DNA of 64,000 bases from Oscillospiraceae bacterium (GTDB taxonomy: Bacteria; Bacillota_A; Clostridia; Oscillospirales; Oscillospiraceae): assembly GCA_902786615.1 (NCBI GenBank), contig CADADE010000032.1, forward strand, positions 5,801-69,800, written 5' to 3'. The translations under genes were made by a program, and so were the position numbers. Position 1 is the first letter of the stretch. Every line of letters begins with the position of its first letter. Below the pieces are notes generated by a model. It did not search any database. It had not been told where the DNA came from and saw only the letters and a program-made list of their open reading frames with translations. Below, piece after piece: positions 18,855 through 26,682 of the stretch.

Positions 18855-18911
18855 CTTTACAAGTGTAAAGATTCTGATTGGATGATAATACAGACCTTTA
18901 CACTTGTCAAG
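18855..18911 (-). promoter_or_regulatory. lon promoter with two TACA-N2-TGTA palindromes
   Basis: Promoter on the minus strand: TTGACA (18910-18905), 17 bp, TATCAT (18887-18882). Palindrome A, CTTTACA-AG-TGTAAAG (18855-18870), is perfect and lies just after the start point. Palindrome B, CTTTACA-CT-TGTCAAG (18896-18911), overlaps the -35 box. Their centres are 41 bp apart, close to four helical turns. TACA-N2-TGTA is the core of BlaI/MecI/CopY-type operators; the regulator is not in the window. Confidence 0.7.
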
Positions 18912-18950
18912 GCACTTCAAAATAAGTTTACAAATCGGAGGGGCGCGGGG

Positions 18951-19388
18951 TCACTTCGCGGCCTTTTTCAGCAGCTTCAGAACGTCGTCCTGCACGGGCA
19001 GACAGCTGCGGCGCGGCCAGGCGGCCTCGTAATCCTTCGCAAGCGCGGCCGCGTCCTCCCGGCTGAGGCCGGGGATCAGCTCCTTTGAAAGTCCCTGCAC
19101 GGCGACCAGCATCCAATGGGCGCTCCTCGGCTCCGGGTAAGTCTTCGCCGCGCCGAAGAGCTTCTCCAGCACCGCGCGCAGGGCGGCGGAGTCCGGCCGC
19201 TCGGCGGCAAAGTCTTTCATCAGCTCCGCCAGGTCTTTGGCAAAGCGCTCATGCAGCGGGTCGTCCGACGGGCCGAATTTGAGGCCGAAAAGCTCGTTCG
19301 GCTTGCGGCTGCGCTCCTGCTTGTCCGCGTCGGCGAGATAGTCCTCCGTGAGGCGCTCCATCCGCGCGAGATAAAAGTCAATGTTCAT
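18951..19388 (-). CDS. Hypothetical helical protein
   Basis: 145 residues, with a weak AGGA site 8 nt before the ATG. The protein is soluble, Lys/Glu/Ala-rich and probably all-helical (MNIDFYLARMERLTEDYLAD...), with no signal peptide or membrane segment. I do not recognise the family. It lies upstream of lon on the same strand, but the lon promoter in between makes co-transcription optional. Confidence 0.7.
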   Translation of the reverse strand: MNIDFYLARMERLTEDYLADADKQERSRKPNELFGLKFGPSDDPLHERFAKDLAELMKDFAAERPDSAALRAVLEKLFGAAKTYPEPRSAHWMLVAVQGLSKELIPGLSREDAAALAKDYEAAWPRRSCLPVQDDVLKLLKKAAK

Positions 19389-19402
19389 GTTGATTATCCT
19401 AT

Positions 19403-19433
19403 AAACGGCGGGCCGATGAGGGCATCGGCTCCT
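19403..19433. repeat. Dispersed repeat, matches 27324-27354
   Basis: About 31 bp (AAACGGCGGGCCGATGAGGG followed by CATCGGC and CCT) found again at 27324-27354, where it forms part of a longer inverted repeat. Both copies are intergenic. Confidence 0.75.
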
Positions 19434-19447
19434 GCGCTGATACGCGC

Positions 19448-19480
19448 AAAAGGGGCATAGCTTTTGCTACGCCCCTTTTT
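19448..19480 (-). terminator. Terminator of the mgl operon
   Basis: On the minus strand a stem AAGGGGCGTAGC / GCTATGCCCCTT (one wobble) with AAAA loop followed by TTGCGCG; the T-rich side is stronger on the plus strand. It lies 11 nt beyond the mglC stop. Confidence 0.65.
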
Positions 19481-19490
19481 GATTTGTGTC

Positions 19491-20498
19491 TTACTTCTTG
19501 GCGAGGTACTTGCGAACGTCGAGCGCGACGGCCACGACGATGACAATGCCCTGCACGATGTAGTTGTAGTACGGGTTGACGCCCAGGAACTGAAGCACGA
19601 TCTTCAGCAGCTCGAACACCAGAACGCCGACCAGAACGCCGCTCACGGTACCGATACCGCCGGTGGTGGAAACGCCGCCGATGGTGCAGGCCGCGATGGC
19701 TTCCAGCTCATAGCCCATGCCCATGGAGGTGGAAGCGCCGCCGGTCTTGCCGGCCAGCAGCCAGCCCGCGATGGCGTACATAATGCCCGCGGTGGTGTAG
19801 ATCAGCATGAGGGTCTTGGTGGTGTTGACGCCGGAGACCTCCGCCGCGACCTCGTTGCCGCCGATGGCGTACATGTACTTGCCGTGGCGCATCTTGTTAT
19901 ACAGGAACCAGAAGAAGAGGCCCGCAATCAGCGCAACGAAGAGCAGATACGGCAGATGGAAGCCGTTGGAGTTGCCGATACGGCCGTTGATAAGGCTGGT
20001 GAACTCCTTCTGGAAGCCGCCGATGGGCTGCGCGTCGGTGATGACAAGGCAGAGACCGTAAACGATGGTCTGGGTGCCGAGGGTGGTGATGAAGGGGGGA
20101 ACCTTCAGGAGCGTGATGATGGCGCCGTTCAGGAGGCCGAGCAGGGCGCCGAGCGCTACAACGATCAGCAGAACGACGAACATGTTCATCTGCGGGATGT
20201 TCCAGAGCTTGCCGGAGTAGTCGCCGCGCTGGATCAGAATACCCGCAAGGCAGGCGGCGAGGCCCGCCTGACGACCGGCGGAGAGGTCCGTGCCCTTGGT
20301 GATCAGGCAGCCGGAGACGCCGAGGGCGATGAGGAAGCGAACGGCGGTATTGCTCATGAGGTTGCCGAAGTTTTTCCAGGAGAAGAAGTTATCCTTCGTA
20401 AAGCCGACGATGATCGCGACGATGACCAGCATGACGACGATCGGGTTGGACTTTACATAGTTTATAAATTTCTTGCCGAAGCTGTCTTTCTTGTTCAT
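19491..20498 (-). CDS. mglC: Galactose/methyl-galactoside ABC transporter permease
   Basis: 335 residues with about ten hydrophobic segments, the normal size of MglC/RbsC-type permeases. Family patterns include LGVSGCLITKGTDLSAGRQAG, VPPFITTLGTQTIVYGL and the late loop IAACTIGGVSTTGGIGTV. It forms the membrane channel for sugar import with the ATPase MglA and the binding protein MglB. It is the last gene of mglB-mglA-mglC, 14 nt after mglA. The assignment to galactose rests on the MglB-like binding protein and MglA/MglC resemblance. Confidence 0.9.
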   Translation of the reverse strand: MNKKDSFGKKFINYVKSNPIVVMLVIVAIIVGFTKDNFFSWKNFGNLMSNTAVRFLIALGVSGCLITKGTDLSAGRQAGLAACLAGILIQRGDYSGKLWNIPQMNMFVVLLIVVALGALLGLLNGAIITLLKVPPFITTLGTQTIVYGLCLVITDAQPIGGFQKEFTSLINGRIGNSNGFHLPYLLFVALIAGLFFWFLYNKMRHGKYMYAIGGNEVAAEVSGVNTTKTLMLIYTTAGIMYAIAGWLLAGKTGGASTSMGMGYELEAIAACTIGGVSTTGGIGTVSGVLVGVLVFELLKIVLQFLGVNPYYNYIVQGIVIVVAVALDVRKYLAKK

Positions 20499-20512
20499 AT
20501 CCCATCCTCCGA

Positions 20513-22024
20513 TTATTCAAACTGCGTGGCGAGTGCCATGATGTTTTCCTGATTGGCATCCTTGCCGTCAATAAAGCCGGTGATGCGGCCGTCACACATG
20601 ACCATGATCCGATCGGACATGCCGATCAGCTCGCCCATTTCGGAGGAGATCATGATGATGCTCTTGCCCTGCTTGGCAAGATCCGCGATGATGCAGTAGA
20701 TCTCGTACTTGGCGCCGACGTCGATGCCGCGGGTCGGCTCGTCCAGGATCAGCACATCCGGGTCGTTGGCGAGCCAGCGGCCGATCAGCACCTTCTGCTG
20801 GTTGCCGCCGGAGAGCGACTGGATCAGGGTCTTGCCGGAGGGCGTTTTGATGTTCATCTTCTGGCGGTTGACCTCAACCAGCTCGTCGATCTTTTTGGTG
20901 TTGAGCATGAAGCCGTAATCTACGTACTTGTTCAGGGACGCGACGGAGATATTGTCCGCCACGCTCAGCACGCCCATGATGCCGCTGCCGCGGCGGTCTT
21001 CGGTCAGCATGGCGATGCCGTGGTCGATGGCGTCCTTGGGGCGGGCGATTTTCAGCTCCTTGCCCTTGAAGCGGATCTTGCCGGAGGTGTGGGAGCGGGT
21101 GCCGAAGAGGCCCTCCATCAGCTCGGTGCGCTGCGCGCCGACCAGACCCGCGACGCCCAGGATCTCGCCCTTGCGGACGTTGAAGCTGCAGTGGCGGAAG
21201 CTGCGGGGATTGATGGAGGTGAAGTCCTCCACCTCGAAGACCACGTCGCCGGGGACATTCTCGCGCTTGGGGTAGAGGTTGGTGAGCTCGCGGCCCACCA
21301 TCTTGGTGATGATGAACTCGGTGGTCAGATCCTTGGACTCCCAGGTGCCGATGTACTGACCGTCGCGCATGATGGTGACCTCGTCACTGATGCGCAGGAT
21401 CTCGTCCATTTTATGGGAAATATAGACAACGGCGACGCCTTCCTTCTTGAGGTCCTCCACAATGCGAAACAGGGCCTCCACCTCGTTCTGCGTCAGGGAG
21501 GAGGTCGGCTCGTCCAGGATCAGGACGCGGCAGTTTCCGGCGACCGCCTTGGCGATCTCGACGGACTGCATCTGGGAGACGGTGAGGGTGCCGAGCTTTT
21601 GTTTGGGGTCAAAGTCCATGCGGACACGCTTGAGGAGCTTTGCGGTCTCCTCATACATTTTGTCGTGATCCACGACGGGGATAAAGCCGAGGGCCTTTTT
21701 CATCGGGTAGCGGCCGAGGAAGATATTCTCGCCGATCGTACGGGCCGGGATGGGCTGCAGCTCCTGGTGCACCATGGAGATGCCCTTGTCCCAGGCCTCG
21801 AGGGGGTCTGAGATGACGGTTTTCTGGCCGTCAATGAGTATTTCGCCTTCGTCCATCTTGTAGATGCCGAACATACATTTCATCAAAGTCGATTTACCCG
21901 CGCCGTTCTCGCCCATCAGGGCGTGAACCGTACCGGGACGCAGCCTGAGCTGCGCGTGATCAAGAGCCTTGACGCCGGGGAAGGATTTACATACGCCGCG
22001 CATTTCCAGCACGAATTCTGACAT
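20513..22024 (-). CDS. mglA: Galactose ABC transporter ATP-binding protein
   Basis: 503 residues from the ATG at 22024 (TGGAGG 8 nt upstream). Two ABC cassettes in tandem, as in all MglA/RbsA/AraG proteins. Cassette 1 has Walker A GENGAGKST, the signature region LTVSQMQSVEIAKA and Walker B LILDEPTSSLT; cassette 2 has a degenerate Walker A (VAGLVGAQRTE), signature LSGGNQQKVLIGRWL and Walker B LILDEPTRGIDVG. It powers sugar uptake. A hairpin separates it from mglB. Confidence 0.93.
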   Translation of the reverse strand: MSEFVLEMRGVCKSFPGVKALDHAQLRLRPGTVHALMGENGAGKSTLMKCMFGIYKMDEGEILIDGQKTVISDPLEAWDKGISMVHQELQPIPARTIGENIFLGRYPMKKALGFIPVVDHDKMYEETAKLLKRVRMDFDPKQKLGTLTVSQMQSVEIAKAVAGNCRVLILDEPTSSLTQNEVEALFRIVEDLKKEGVAVVYISHKMDEILRISDEVTIMRDGQYIGTWESKDLTTEFIITKMVGRELTNLYPKRENVPGDVVFEVEDFTSINPRSFRHCSFNVRKGEILGVAGLVGAQRTELMEGLFGTRSHTSGKIRFKGKELKIARPKDAIDHGIAMLTEDRRGSGIMGVLSVADNISVASLNKYVDYGFMLNTKKIDELVEVNRQKMNIKTPSGKTLIQSLSGGNQQKVLIGRWLANDPDVLILDEPTRGIDVGAKYEIYCIIADLAKQGKSIIMISSEMGELIGMSDRIMVMCDGRITGFIDGKDANQENIMALATQFE

Positions 22025-22076
22025 AGGCCAAGCCTCCATTTTTTTCTGTGGATTATTGCGATGAAACTTGCAAAAC

Positions 22077-22100
22077 GGGTGAGCCCGAAGGCTCACCCGT
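22077..22100 (-). other. Intercistronic hairpin between mglB and mglA
   Basis: A perfect stem CGGGTGAGCC / GGCTCACCCG with a short TTCG loop and no T-tract. Hairpins after the binding-protein gene usually protect the upstream mRNA and give more binding protein than ATPase. Confidence 0.75.
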
Positions 22101-22139
22101 CAGGTTCCCAACGGGAAATTCAGTTGTGTTGGACTGAAA

Positions 22140-23132
22140 TTATGCGGCAGCCTTGGTGACCTTCACGTAGTCGACCCAGTAGTAGTTGTCGATGGCGTCG
22201 CCCTTGAGAGCGGAAACGGTGACGTCGACAGCCTTGTGGGACTGGCCGACAGCGTCGTTCAGAACGGTACCGGTCATGGTGCCCTCGTTGACCATCTCAA
22301 CGCACTCCTCGAGAGCGTCAACACCGACGAGGTAGATGTCCTTGCCGACGGTGCGGCCGGCAGCCTCGATAGCGGTGGCGGCGCCGAGAGCCATAGCGTC
22401 GTTGTTGCAGAAGACGACCTCGACCTTATCGCCGAACTTGGCAAGGTCGTTGGCGCAGATTTCCTGGCCCTTGGCCTGGGCCCAGTTGCCGATCTGGTCG
22501 TCGAGGCACTCGACTTCGTAGCCGGCGTCCTTCAGAGCCTTGATGGAGAACTCGGTGCGGTACTGAGCGTCAATGTTCTCGGGGTCGCCCTCGATCATGA
22601 TGTAGCTGATCTTGCCGTCGCCGTTGATGTCGCCGTGGTTATCGAGCTCGCCGATGATCTCGCCCTGGTAGGTGCCGGACTGACGGGCGTCAGCGCCGAC
22701 GTAGCAGACCTTGGCGTTGTTCAGGATGCCCTCGTAGGACTCGTCGCCCTTGTCGCCGAGAGGCTCACGGTTGATGAGGATGCAGGGGATGCCGGCGTCA
22801 ACGATCTTGTCGATGGCGGCGTCCGCGGAAGAGGTCTGCACCAGGTTCAGGATGATGGCGTCCATGCCCTGGGTGATGAAGTTGTCGATCTGGTTGTTCT
22901 GCTCGGCCATGTCGTTCTTGCCGTCGACGATGGTCACGTCATACTTGACGTCGTCGGTCTCGAGGCTCTTGAAGTAGTCGAGCATCTCGTTGCGGTAGAG
23001 GGTCATGAAGTTGTCATCGAACTGGTAGATGGCGATGCCGACCTTGTAGGTCGTGGGGGCAGCGTAGGCAGGAGCCGCGCACAGGGCGAACACCATGACC
23101 AGCGCAAGAACCATTGCGAGAGTCTTTTTCAT
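22140..23132 (-). CDS. mglB: Galactose/glucose-binding protein (MglB-like), without lipobox
   Basis: 330 residues. Residues 1-24 are a signal peptide ending AYA; the mature protein starts near APTTYKVGIAIYQFDDNFM. The periplasmic-binding-protein I fold is recognisable (GMDAIILNLVQT, CILINREPL, VFCNNDAMALGAATAIEA, LVGVDALEE). A DINGDGKIS loop corresponds to the EF-hand-like calcium site of galactose-binding protein. Unusually for a Firmicute binding protein there is no lipobox cysteine after the signal; the Cys in VFALCAAP is inside the hydrophobic core. First gene of the mgl operon, promoter at 23249-23277. Confidence 0.9.
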   Translation of the reverse strand: MKKTLAMVLALVMVFALCAAPAYAAPTTYKVGIAIYQFDDNFMTLYRNEMLDYFKSLETDDVKYDVTIVDGKNDMAEQNNQIDNFITQGMDAIILNLVQTSSADAAIDKIVDAGIPCILINREPLGDKGDESYEGILNNAKVCYVGADARQSGTYQGEIIGELDNHGDINGDGKISYIMIEGDPENIDAQYRTEFSIKALKDAGYEVECLDDQIGNWAQAKGQEICANDLAKFGDKVEVVFCNNDAMALGAATAIEAAGRTVGKDIYLVGVDALEECVEMVNEGTMTGTVLNDAVGQSHKAVDVTVSALKGDAIDNYYWVDYVKVTKAAA

Positions 23133-23248
23133 TTTGTTTTCCTCCTAATTTGTGATTTATAATTTGCGGGACTGTCCCGCTAATCACCGAATCAGAGCTT
23201 CCGCGAGAGGCGAAACGCGCGCCGAAATCGCTTCAACTTTTCTATGTA

Positions 23249-23277
23249 ATTCTACTAATATGGCGCGTTACTGTCAA
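23249..23277 (-). promoter_or_regulatory. Promoter of the mgl operon
   Basis: On the minus strand TTGACA (23277-23272), 17 bp, TAGAAT (23254-23249), giving a leader of about 110 nt before mglB. No clear repressor site was identified. Confidence 0.75.
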
Positions 23278-23387
23278 GTGATTCTTGGGGTATTTTCATG
23301 CGTTTCGTACACTGTGTCAGTTTTCCCGGCCGTTTTTTGTGCAAAGCGCCGGAGGCCGGAGGGTAAGCTGAAACGGGCATAAAAAGT

Positions 23388-23428
23388 CCCCGGCAAAACA
23401 CATCCGTGTTCTGTCGGGGTGCCTTTTT
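23388..23428 (-). terminator. Terminator after rplT
   Basis: A long imperfect stem CCCCGACAGAACAC / GTGTTTTGCCGGGG with loop GGAT, followed on the minus strand by ACTTTTTATG. Confidence 0.75.
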
Positions 23429-23441
23429 GGGCTTGCGCCTT

Positions 23442-23795
23442 TTACTTTGCGGCCTTGGCCATCTCGCACAGGGCGGTGAAGGCGGCGGCATCATGGATCG
23501 CCATCTCGGAGAGCATCTTGCGGTTCATGTCGATGCCGGCGAGCTTCAGACCGTGCATGAAGGTGGAGTAATTCATGCCGTTCATCTTGCAGCCTGCGCT
23601 GATACGGGTGATCCAGAGCTGACGGAAGTCTCTCTTCTTCTGCTTGCGGCCGACGTAAGCGTAGCGGCCGGACTTCATCATCTGCTCGTTAGCCATCTTA
23701 TAGTGACGGGACTTGTTGCCCCAGTAGCCCTTAGCAAGACCCAGAATCTTGTTTCTGTGCTTGCGGGTCATCATTGCGCCTTTAACTCTTGCCAT
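23442..23795 (-). CDS. rplT: Ribosomal protein L20
   Basis: 117 residues, standard length. Opens [19 protein letters not shown] and continues [30 protein letters not shown] and [14 protein letters not shown], all typical L20 patterns. It binds 23S rRNA early in 50S assembly and in Firmicutes represses its own operon through the infC leader. Last gene of infC-rpmI-rplT. Confidence 0.97.
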   Translation of the reverse strand: MARVKGAMMTRKHRNKILGLAKGYWGNKSRHYKMANEQMMKSGRYAYVGRKQKKRDFRQLWITRISAGCKMNGMNYSTFMHGLKLAGIDMNRKMLSEMAIHDAAAFTALCEMAKAAK

Positions 23796-23829
23796 AGTTC
23801 AATATCCTCCTCTATAACGTCAGCCCTAC

Positions 23830-24027
23830 TTATTTGTAAGGGATCATTTTCTTGATGGTAGCCGCATTGGTGACGTCGGCGTAGGCGACGTCGCGCAGAC
23901 GACGGCCGCGCTTGGTGGTCTTCTTGGTGAGGATATGGCTCTTGTAAGCGTGTGCGCGTTTGACCTTCCCGGACTTGGTGAGATTAAATCTCTTCTTGGC
24001 ACCGCTGTGGGTCTTCAGTTTAGGCAT
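23830..24027 (-). CDS. rpmI: Ribosomal protein L35
   Basis: 65 residues. Opens [20 protein letters not shown] and contains [19 protein letters not shown], the L35 signature. It lies 34 nt before rplT and 55 nt after infC. Confidence 0.97.
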   Translation of the reverse strand: MPKLKTHSGAKKRFNLTKSGKVKRAHAYKSHILTKKTTKRGRRLRDVAYADVTNAATIKKMIPYK

Positions 24028-24082
24028 GGTAATTTCTCCTTCCGTAACATCAATACAGGGAAAATTCCCTCTGTATATAAAA

Positions 24083-24664
24083 TTATTCGGCCTCGGGCGC
24101 GGCTTCGGGCGCCTTGGGCTGCTTGGGCTTTGCCGGCTTCTTGGCCGGGGCCTGGGGCTTGGGGGAGAGGAACATGGACATGCTGCGGCCCTCCAGCTTG
24201 GGGGCCTTATCCATGTTGGCGATCTCCGCGCACTGGGCGGCGAAATCCTTGAGCAGGACGGCGCCGATCTCGGTGTGGGCCATCTCTCTGCCGCGGAAGC
24301 GCACGCTGACCTTCACGCGGTCCCCGTCGTTGAGGAACTTCTGGGCGTTTTTGAGCTTGGTGTTGAAGTCGTTCGTGTCGATGCCGGGAGACATGCGGAT
24401 CTCCTTGATTTCGATCACGCGCTGATTCTTTTTCGCTTCCTTCTCCTTCTTGGCCTGCTCAAAGCGGAACTTGCCGTAGTCCATGATCTTGCAGACGGGA
24501 GGATTGGAGCCCGGAGCGATCTTGACGAGATCCAGCTCATGCTCGGTTGCGATGCGCAGAGCCTCATCCACGGACATAATACCAAGCTGCTCGCCCTGAT
24601 CGCCGATCAGGCGCACTTCCTTGTCAAGGATCTCTTCGTTGATTTGATGAACAGCGTTTGCGAT
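24083..24664 (-). CDS. infC: Translation initiation factor IF-3, apparent ATC start
   Basis: About 193 residues. The N-domain reads [20 protein letters not shown] with [10 protein letters not shown]; the C-domain has [33 protein letters not shown] and [15 protein letters not shown] Lys/Pro/Ala-rich tail closes it. No ATG lies near the expected N-terminus. CCGGAGGTG is placed 6 nt before an ATC codon at 24664, which would give [13 protein letters not shown]; a GTG at 24673 touches the ribosome site and is less likely. A rare start codon is known for infC (ATT in E. coli) and serves self-control by IF3. The leader shows terminator/antiterminator pairing. Confidence 0.93.
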   Translation of the reverse strand: MANAVHQINEEILDKEVRLIGDQGEQLGIMSVDEALRIATEHELDLVKIAPGSNPPVCKIMDYGKFRFEQAKKEKEAKKNQRVIEIKEIRMSPGIDTNDFNTKLKNAQKFLNDGDRVKVSVRFRGREMAHTEIGAVLLKDFAAQCAEIANMDKAPKLEGRSMSMFLSPKPQAPAKKPAKPKQPKAPEAAPEAE

Positions 24665-24691
24665 TGTGAACACCTCCGGATAAAATGAAAA

Positions 24692-24805
24692 GCTCGGATG
24701 TACGGCATCCGAGCGTAAAAACACAGTCTCGCCCCAGAGAGGCGGTGCTTTTATTGACCGCGGCTGGCGCAATTGCCGCCGGGTGAGGCAGGGTGGATGC
24801 CGTAC
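24692..24805 (-). promoter_or_regulatory. L20-type attenuation leader of infC-rpmI-rplT
   Basis: On the minus strand the leader can form a terminator GCTCGGATG-CCGTA-CATCCGAGC followed by TTTTCATTTT (24714 to about 24681). An 11-nt segment GTACGGCATCC near the 5' end of the leader (24805-24795) is perfectly complementary to GGATGCCGTAC inside the terminator (24710-24700), so the two structures exclude each other. This is the arrangement of the Firmicute infC leader controlled by L20. Confidence 0.85.
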
Positions 24806-24826
24806 CTACTTTGTTTTAGCTTTGAT

Positions 24827-24855
24827 AATATAGCAGGTTCGGCAGACAATGTCAA
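24827..24855 (-). promoter_or_regulatory. Promoter of infC-rpmI-rplT
   Basis: On the minus strand TTGACA (24855-24850), 17 bp, TATATT (24832-24827), placing the start about 155 nt before infC, just upstream of the attenuation leader. Confidence 0.85.
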
Positions 24856-24863
24856 GGGTTTTT

Positions 24864-25547
24864 TCAGTATTTCTCGTCCGGCGCGCCGGGCGCGTTTTCC
24901 AGCTCCATGGCGAGCTTGACGATGCGGCTGGTGCCGAGGCGGTCCGCGCCGAGGGCGATGAAGTCCTCCGCGTCCTGCAGCGACGCAATGCCGCCTGCGG
25001 CCTTGACCATGAGGGTCCTGGGGGAATTTTCGCGCAGCAGGGCCACGTCCTCTCGCGTCGCGCCGCCTTTGGAAAAGCCCGTGGAGGTCTTGATGAAGTC
25101 AGCCCCGCAGTCGGAGACGATCTTGCAGAGCCGCACCTTCTCCTCGTCGGTGAGCAGGCAGCACTCGATGATGACCTTGAGGATTTTGCCGCGGGTAGCC
25201 TCGCGCACGGCGCGGATGTCGTTTGCCACGTCCTCCCAGCAGCCGTCCTTGACCATGGATAGATTGACGACCATGTCGATCTCGTCGGCCCCGTTTTTCA
25301 CGGCGTCGGCGGCCTCGAAGGCTTTGGCGGCGCTGGTCATGTAGCCGTTGGGGAAGCCGATGACCGTGCAGATTTTGAGTCTCGAGCCGACATAGCGTTT
25401 GGCCCCGGCCACATGGCAGGGCGGGATGCAGACGCTGGCGCAGTTATACTTCATGCCCTGGTCGCACAGGGCGCGGATCTCCGCGCTTGTGCAGTCGACG
25501 CGCAGGAGGGTGTGGTCGCATTTTGCCAGAATGTCCCGGATATCCAT
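24864..25547 (-). CDS. deoC: Deoxyribose-phosphate aldolase
   Basis: 227 residues. It splits 2-deoxyribose 5-phosphate into glyceraldehyde 3-phosphate and acetaldehyde. Patterns: CDHTLLRVDCTSAEIRALCD, CTVIGFPNGYMTSAAKAFEA, EIDMVVNLSM, LKVIIECCLLTDEEK (Schiff-base region nearby: GADFIKTSTGFSKGGAT, with the active Lys) and VKAAGGIASLQDA (second Lys). Its stop lies close to the infC promoter. Single gene; no other nucleoside catabolism genes are adjacent. Confidence 0.95.
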   Translation of the reverse strand: MDIRDILAKCDHTLLRVDCTSAEIRALCDQGMKYNCASVCIPPCHVAGAKRYVGSRLKICTVIGFPNGYMTSAAKAFEAADAVKNGADEIDMVVNLSMVKDGCWEDVANDIRAVREATRGKILKVIIECCLLTDEEKVRLCKIVSDCGADFIKTSTGFSKGGATREDVALLRENSPRTLMVKAAGGIASLQDAEDFIALGADRLGTSRIVKLAMELENAPGAPDEKY

Positions 25548-25583
25548 AAAAAGCAGCTCCTTTTCGTAAATTCAAGCGCTGTT

Positions 25584-25612
25584 ATTATATCTTACCTCGC
25601 GGGCATATTCAA
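25584..25612 (-). promoter_or_regulatory. Promoter of deoC
   Basis: On the minus strand TTGAAT (25612-25607), 17 bp, TATAAT (25589-25584); AAAGGAG follows 10 nt before the deoC ATG. Confidence 0.75.
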
Positions 25613-25664
25613 GTGCCGCGGCGGAATAAGATGGAGCATATCACACGAAAGGGACGGCAAGTGC

Positions 25665-26291
25665 ATGGACATGATTCAGGAAAACAATCGGGTGCTCCTG
25701 TGCGGCACAATGGCCGGAGCGCCGCAATATTCGCACCGCGCGGGCGGGCGGGACTTTTACAGCTTTCCGCTGGAGGTGCAGCGTCTCTCCGGCAGCAGCG
25801 ACGTGCTGAACATCGTGCTGCGCAGGGAGCAGCTCGCCGCGGTGGAGGCGCAGGAGCGCGCCCGGCTTCGCGTTGTGGGAGAGCTCAGAAGCTTCAACAA
25901 CCGCCGGGGCGAGGGGGCGCGGCTGGTGCTGACGGTGCTGGCGCGGGAGCTTGCGCTCACGGACGAGCCGGACGAGAACCGCGTGAGCCTGCTCGGCACG
26001 CTCTGCAAGGCGCCCAATGCCCGGGTGACGCCGCTGGGCCGGGACATCTGCGACCTGCTGCTGGCGGTGAACCGGCGGGGCGGGCGCTCGGACTATCTGC
26101 CCTGCATCTGCTGGGGCAGCCGCGCCCGCGAGGCGGCGTTGTGGAGCGTGGGGGACGTGGTGCGGCTGGAGGGCCGTTTTCAGAGCCGGGGCTATCTCAA
26201 GCTCCGGGAGGACGGGCTGGAGCAGCGCGTGGCCTACGAGGTCTCCGCCGCCGCAGTAGAGCTCGCGGCGCGTGCCGGGGCGCGTGTATGA
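25665..26291 (+). CDS. SSB-like protein with two tandem OB folds
   Basis: About 208 residues; the start is ATG 25665 or 25671 (MDM...), with a weak AAAGGG upstream. Residues 5-100 and 105-205 each look like an OB fold of the single-strand-binding family: NRVLLCGTMAGAPQYSHRAG...FYSFPLEVQRLSG, then ENRVSLLGTLCKAPNARVTP...ICDLLLAVNRRGGRSDYLPC with CICWGSRAREAALWSVGD. The second copy is the better match to SSB. No acidic C-terminal SSB tail is present. Probably binds nucleic acid; role unclear. Stands alone. Confidence 0.78.
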   Translation: MDMIQENNRVLLCGTMAGAPQYSHRAGGRDFYSFPLEVQRLSGSSDVLNIVLRREQLAAVEAQERARLRVVGELRSFNNRRGEGARLVLTVLARELALTDEPDENRVSLLGTLCKAPNARVTPLGRDICDLLLAVNRRGGRSDYLPCICWGSRAREAALWSVGDVVRLEGRFQSRGYLKLREDGLEQRVAYEVSAAAVELAARAGARV

Positions 26292-26397
26292 CGACTCGTT
26301 TGGTGCAAATTCTCTCCCGGGGCGGGTTATACTGTCAGTAAATCCCCACGCGGCAAGCCTCGCTACGATGAATAGAAGCTGATACATGGGGATTTAC

Positions 26398-26442
26398 ATG
26401 TGCATGAAATTCGGTTGCCGCGTGAGCGGCGAAAATTTCGCA
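26398..26442. other. Hairpin with GNRA tetraloop
   Basis: Outer pairing TGTGC / GCACA, middle GAAATT / AATTTC and inner GCCGC-GTGA-GCGGC form one long rod with a GTGA loop. It lies about 240 nt upstream of the secreted-protein gene at 26683. It is either part of a dispersed repeat or an unknown structured RNA. Confidence 0.45.
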
Positions 26443-26493
26443 CACTTAAAATACTATATGCGTCTCGGCTTACGTCAGCAAGCCCCAAATCTG

Positions 26494-26596
26494 ACCTCCC
26501 TTTGGAAAAAGGGAGGTGGCCGAAGGCCGGAGGGATCGAAACAGAATCTAAGCAAGGCTCTGTCGGCTGTGACAGCTCCCTTTCGCAAAGGGAGCT
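26494..26596 (-). repeat. Dispersed composite hairpin repeat (CTCCC/GGGAG family)
   Basis: Two terminal hairpins, ACCTCCCTTT...AAAGGGAGGT and AGCTCCCTTT...AAAGGGAGCT, joined by about 55 bp that include GGAGGGATCG and GGCTGTGAC. Related elements lie at 49904-50012, 53103-53257 and 55542-55674; this copy is reversed. Confidence 0.85.
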
Positions 26597-26682
26597 TAGA
26601 AGCGGATGAAACCTGATACCCATAAAATATTATAAAGGCGTCAGCTTTTTTAGCGGCATTCTGATAATTCGGAGGTGCAGCC

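Larger units (their letters stand above)
23133..23441. other. Intergenic region between mglB and rplT
   Basis: Holds the mglB leader and promoter and the rplT-side terminator; no gene is seen. The rest is AT-rich leader DNA. Confidence 0.6.
26292..26682. other. Intergenic region with structured elements, no gene
   Basis: No credible gene. It contains a pairable AAATCCCCA / TGGGGATTT (26341-26394), a two-part hairpin at 26398-26442 with a GNRA loop, and a reversed copy of the CTCCC/GGGAG dispersed repeat at 26494-26596. Confidence 0.65.
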
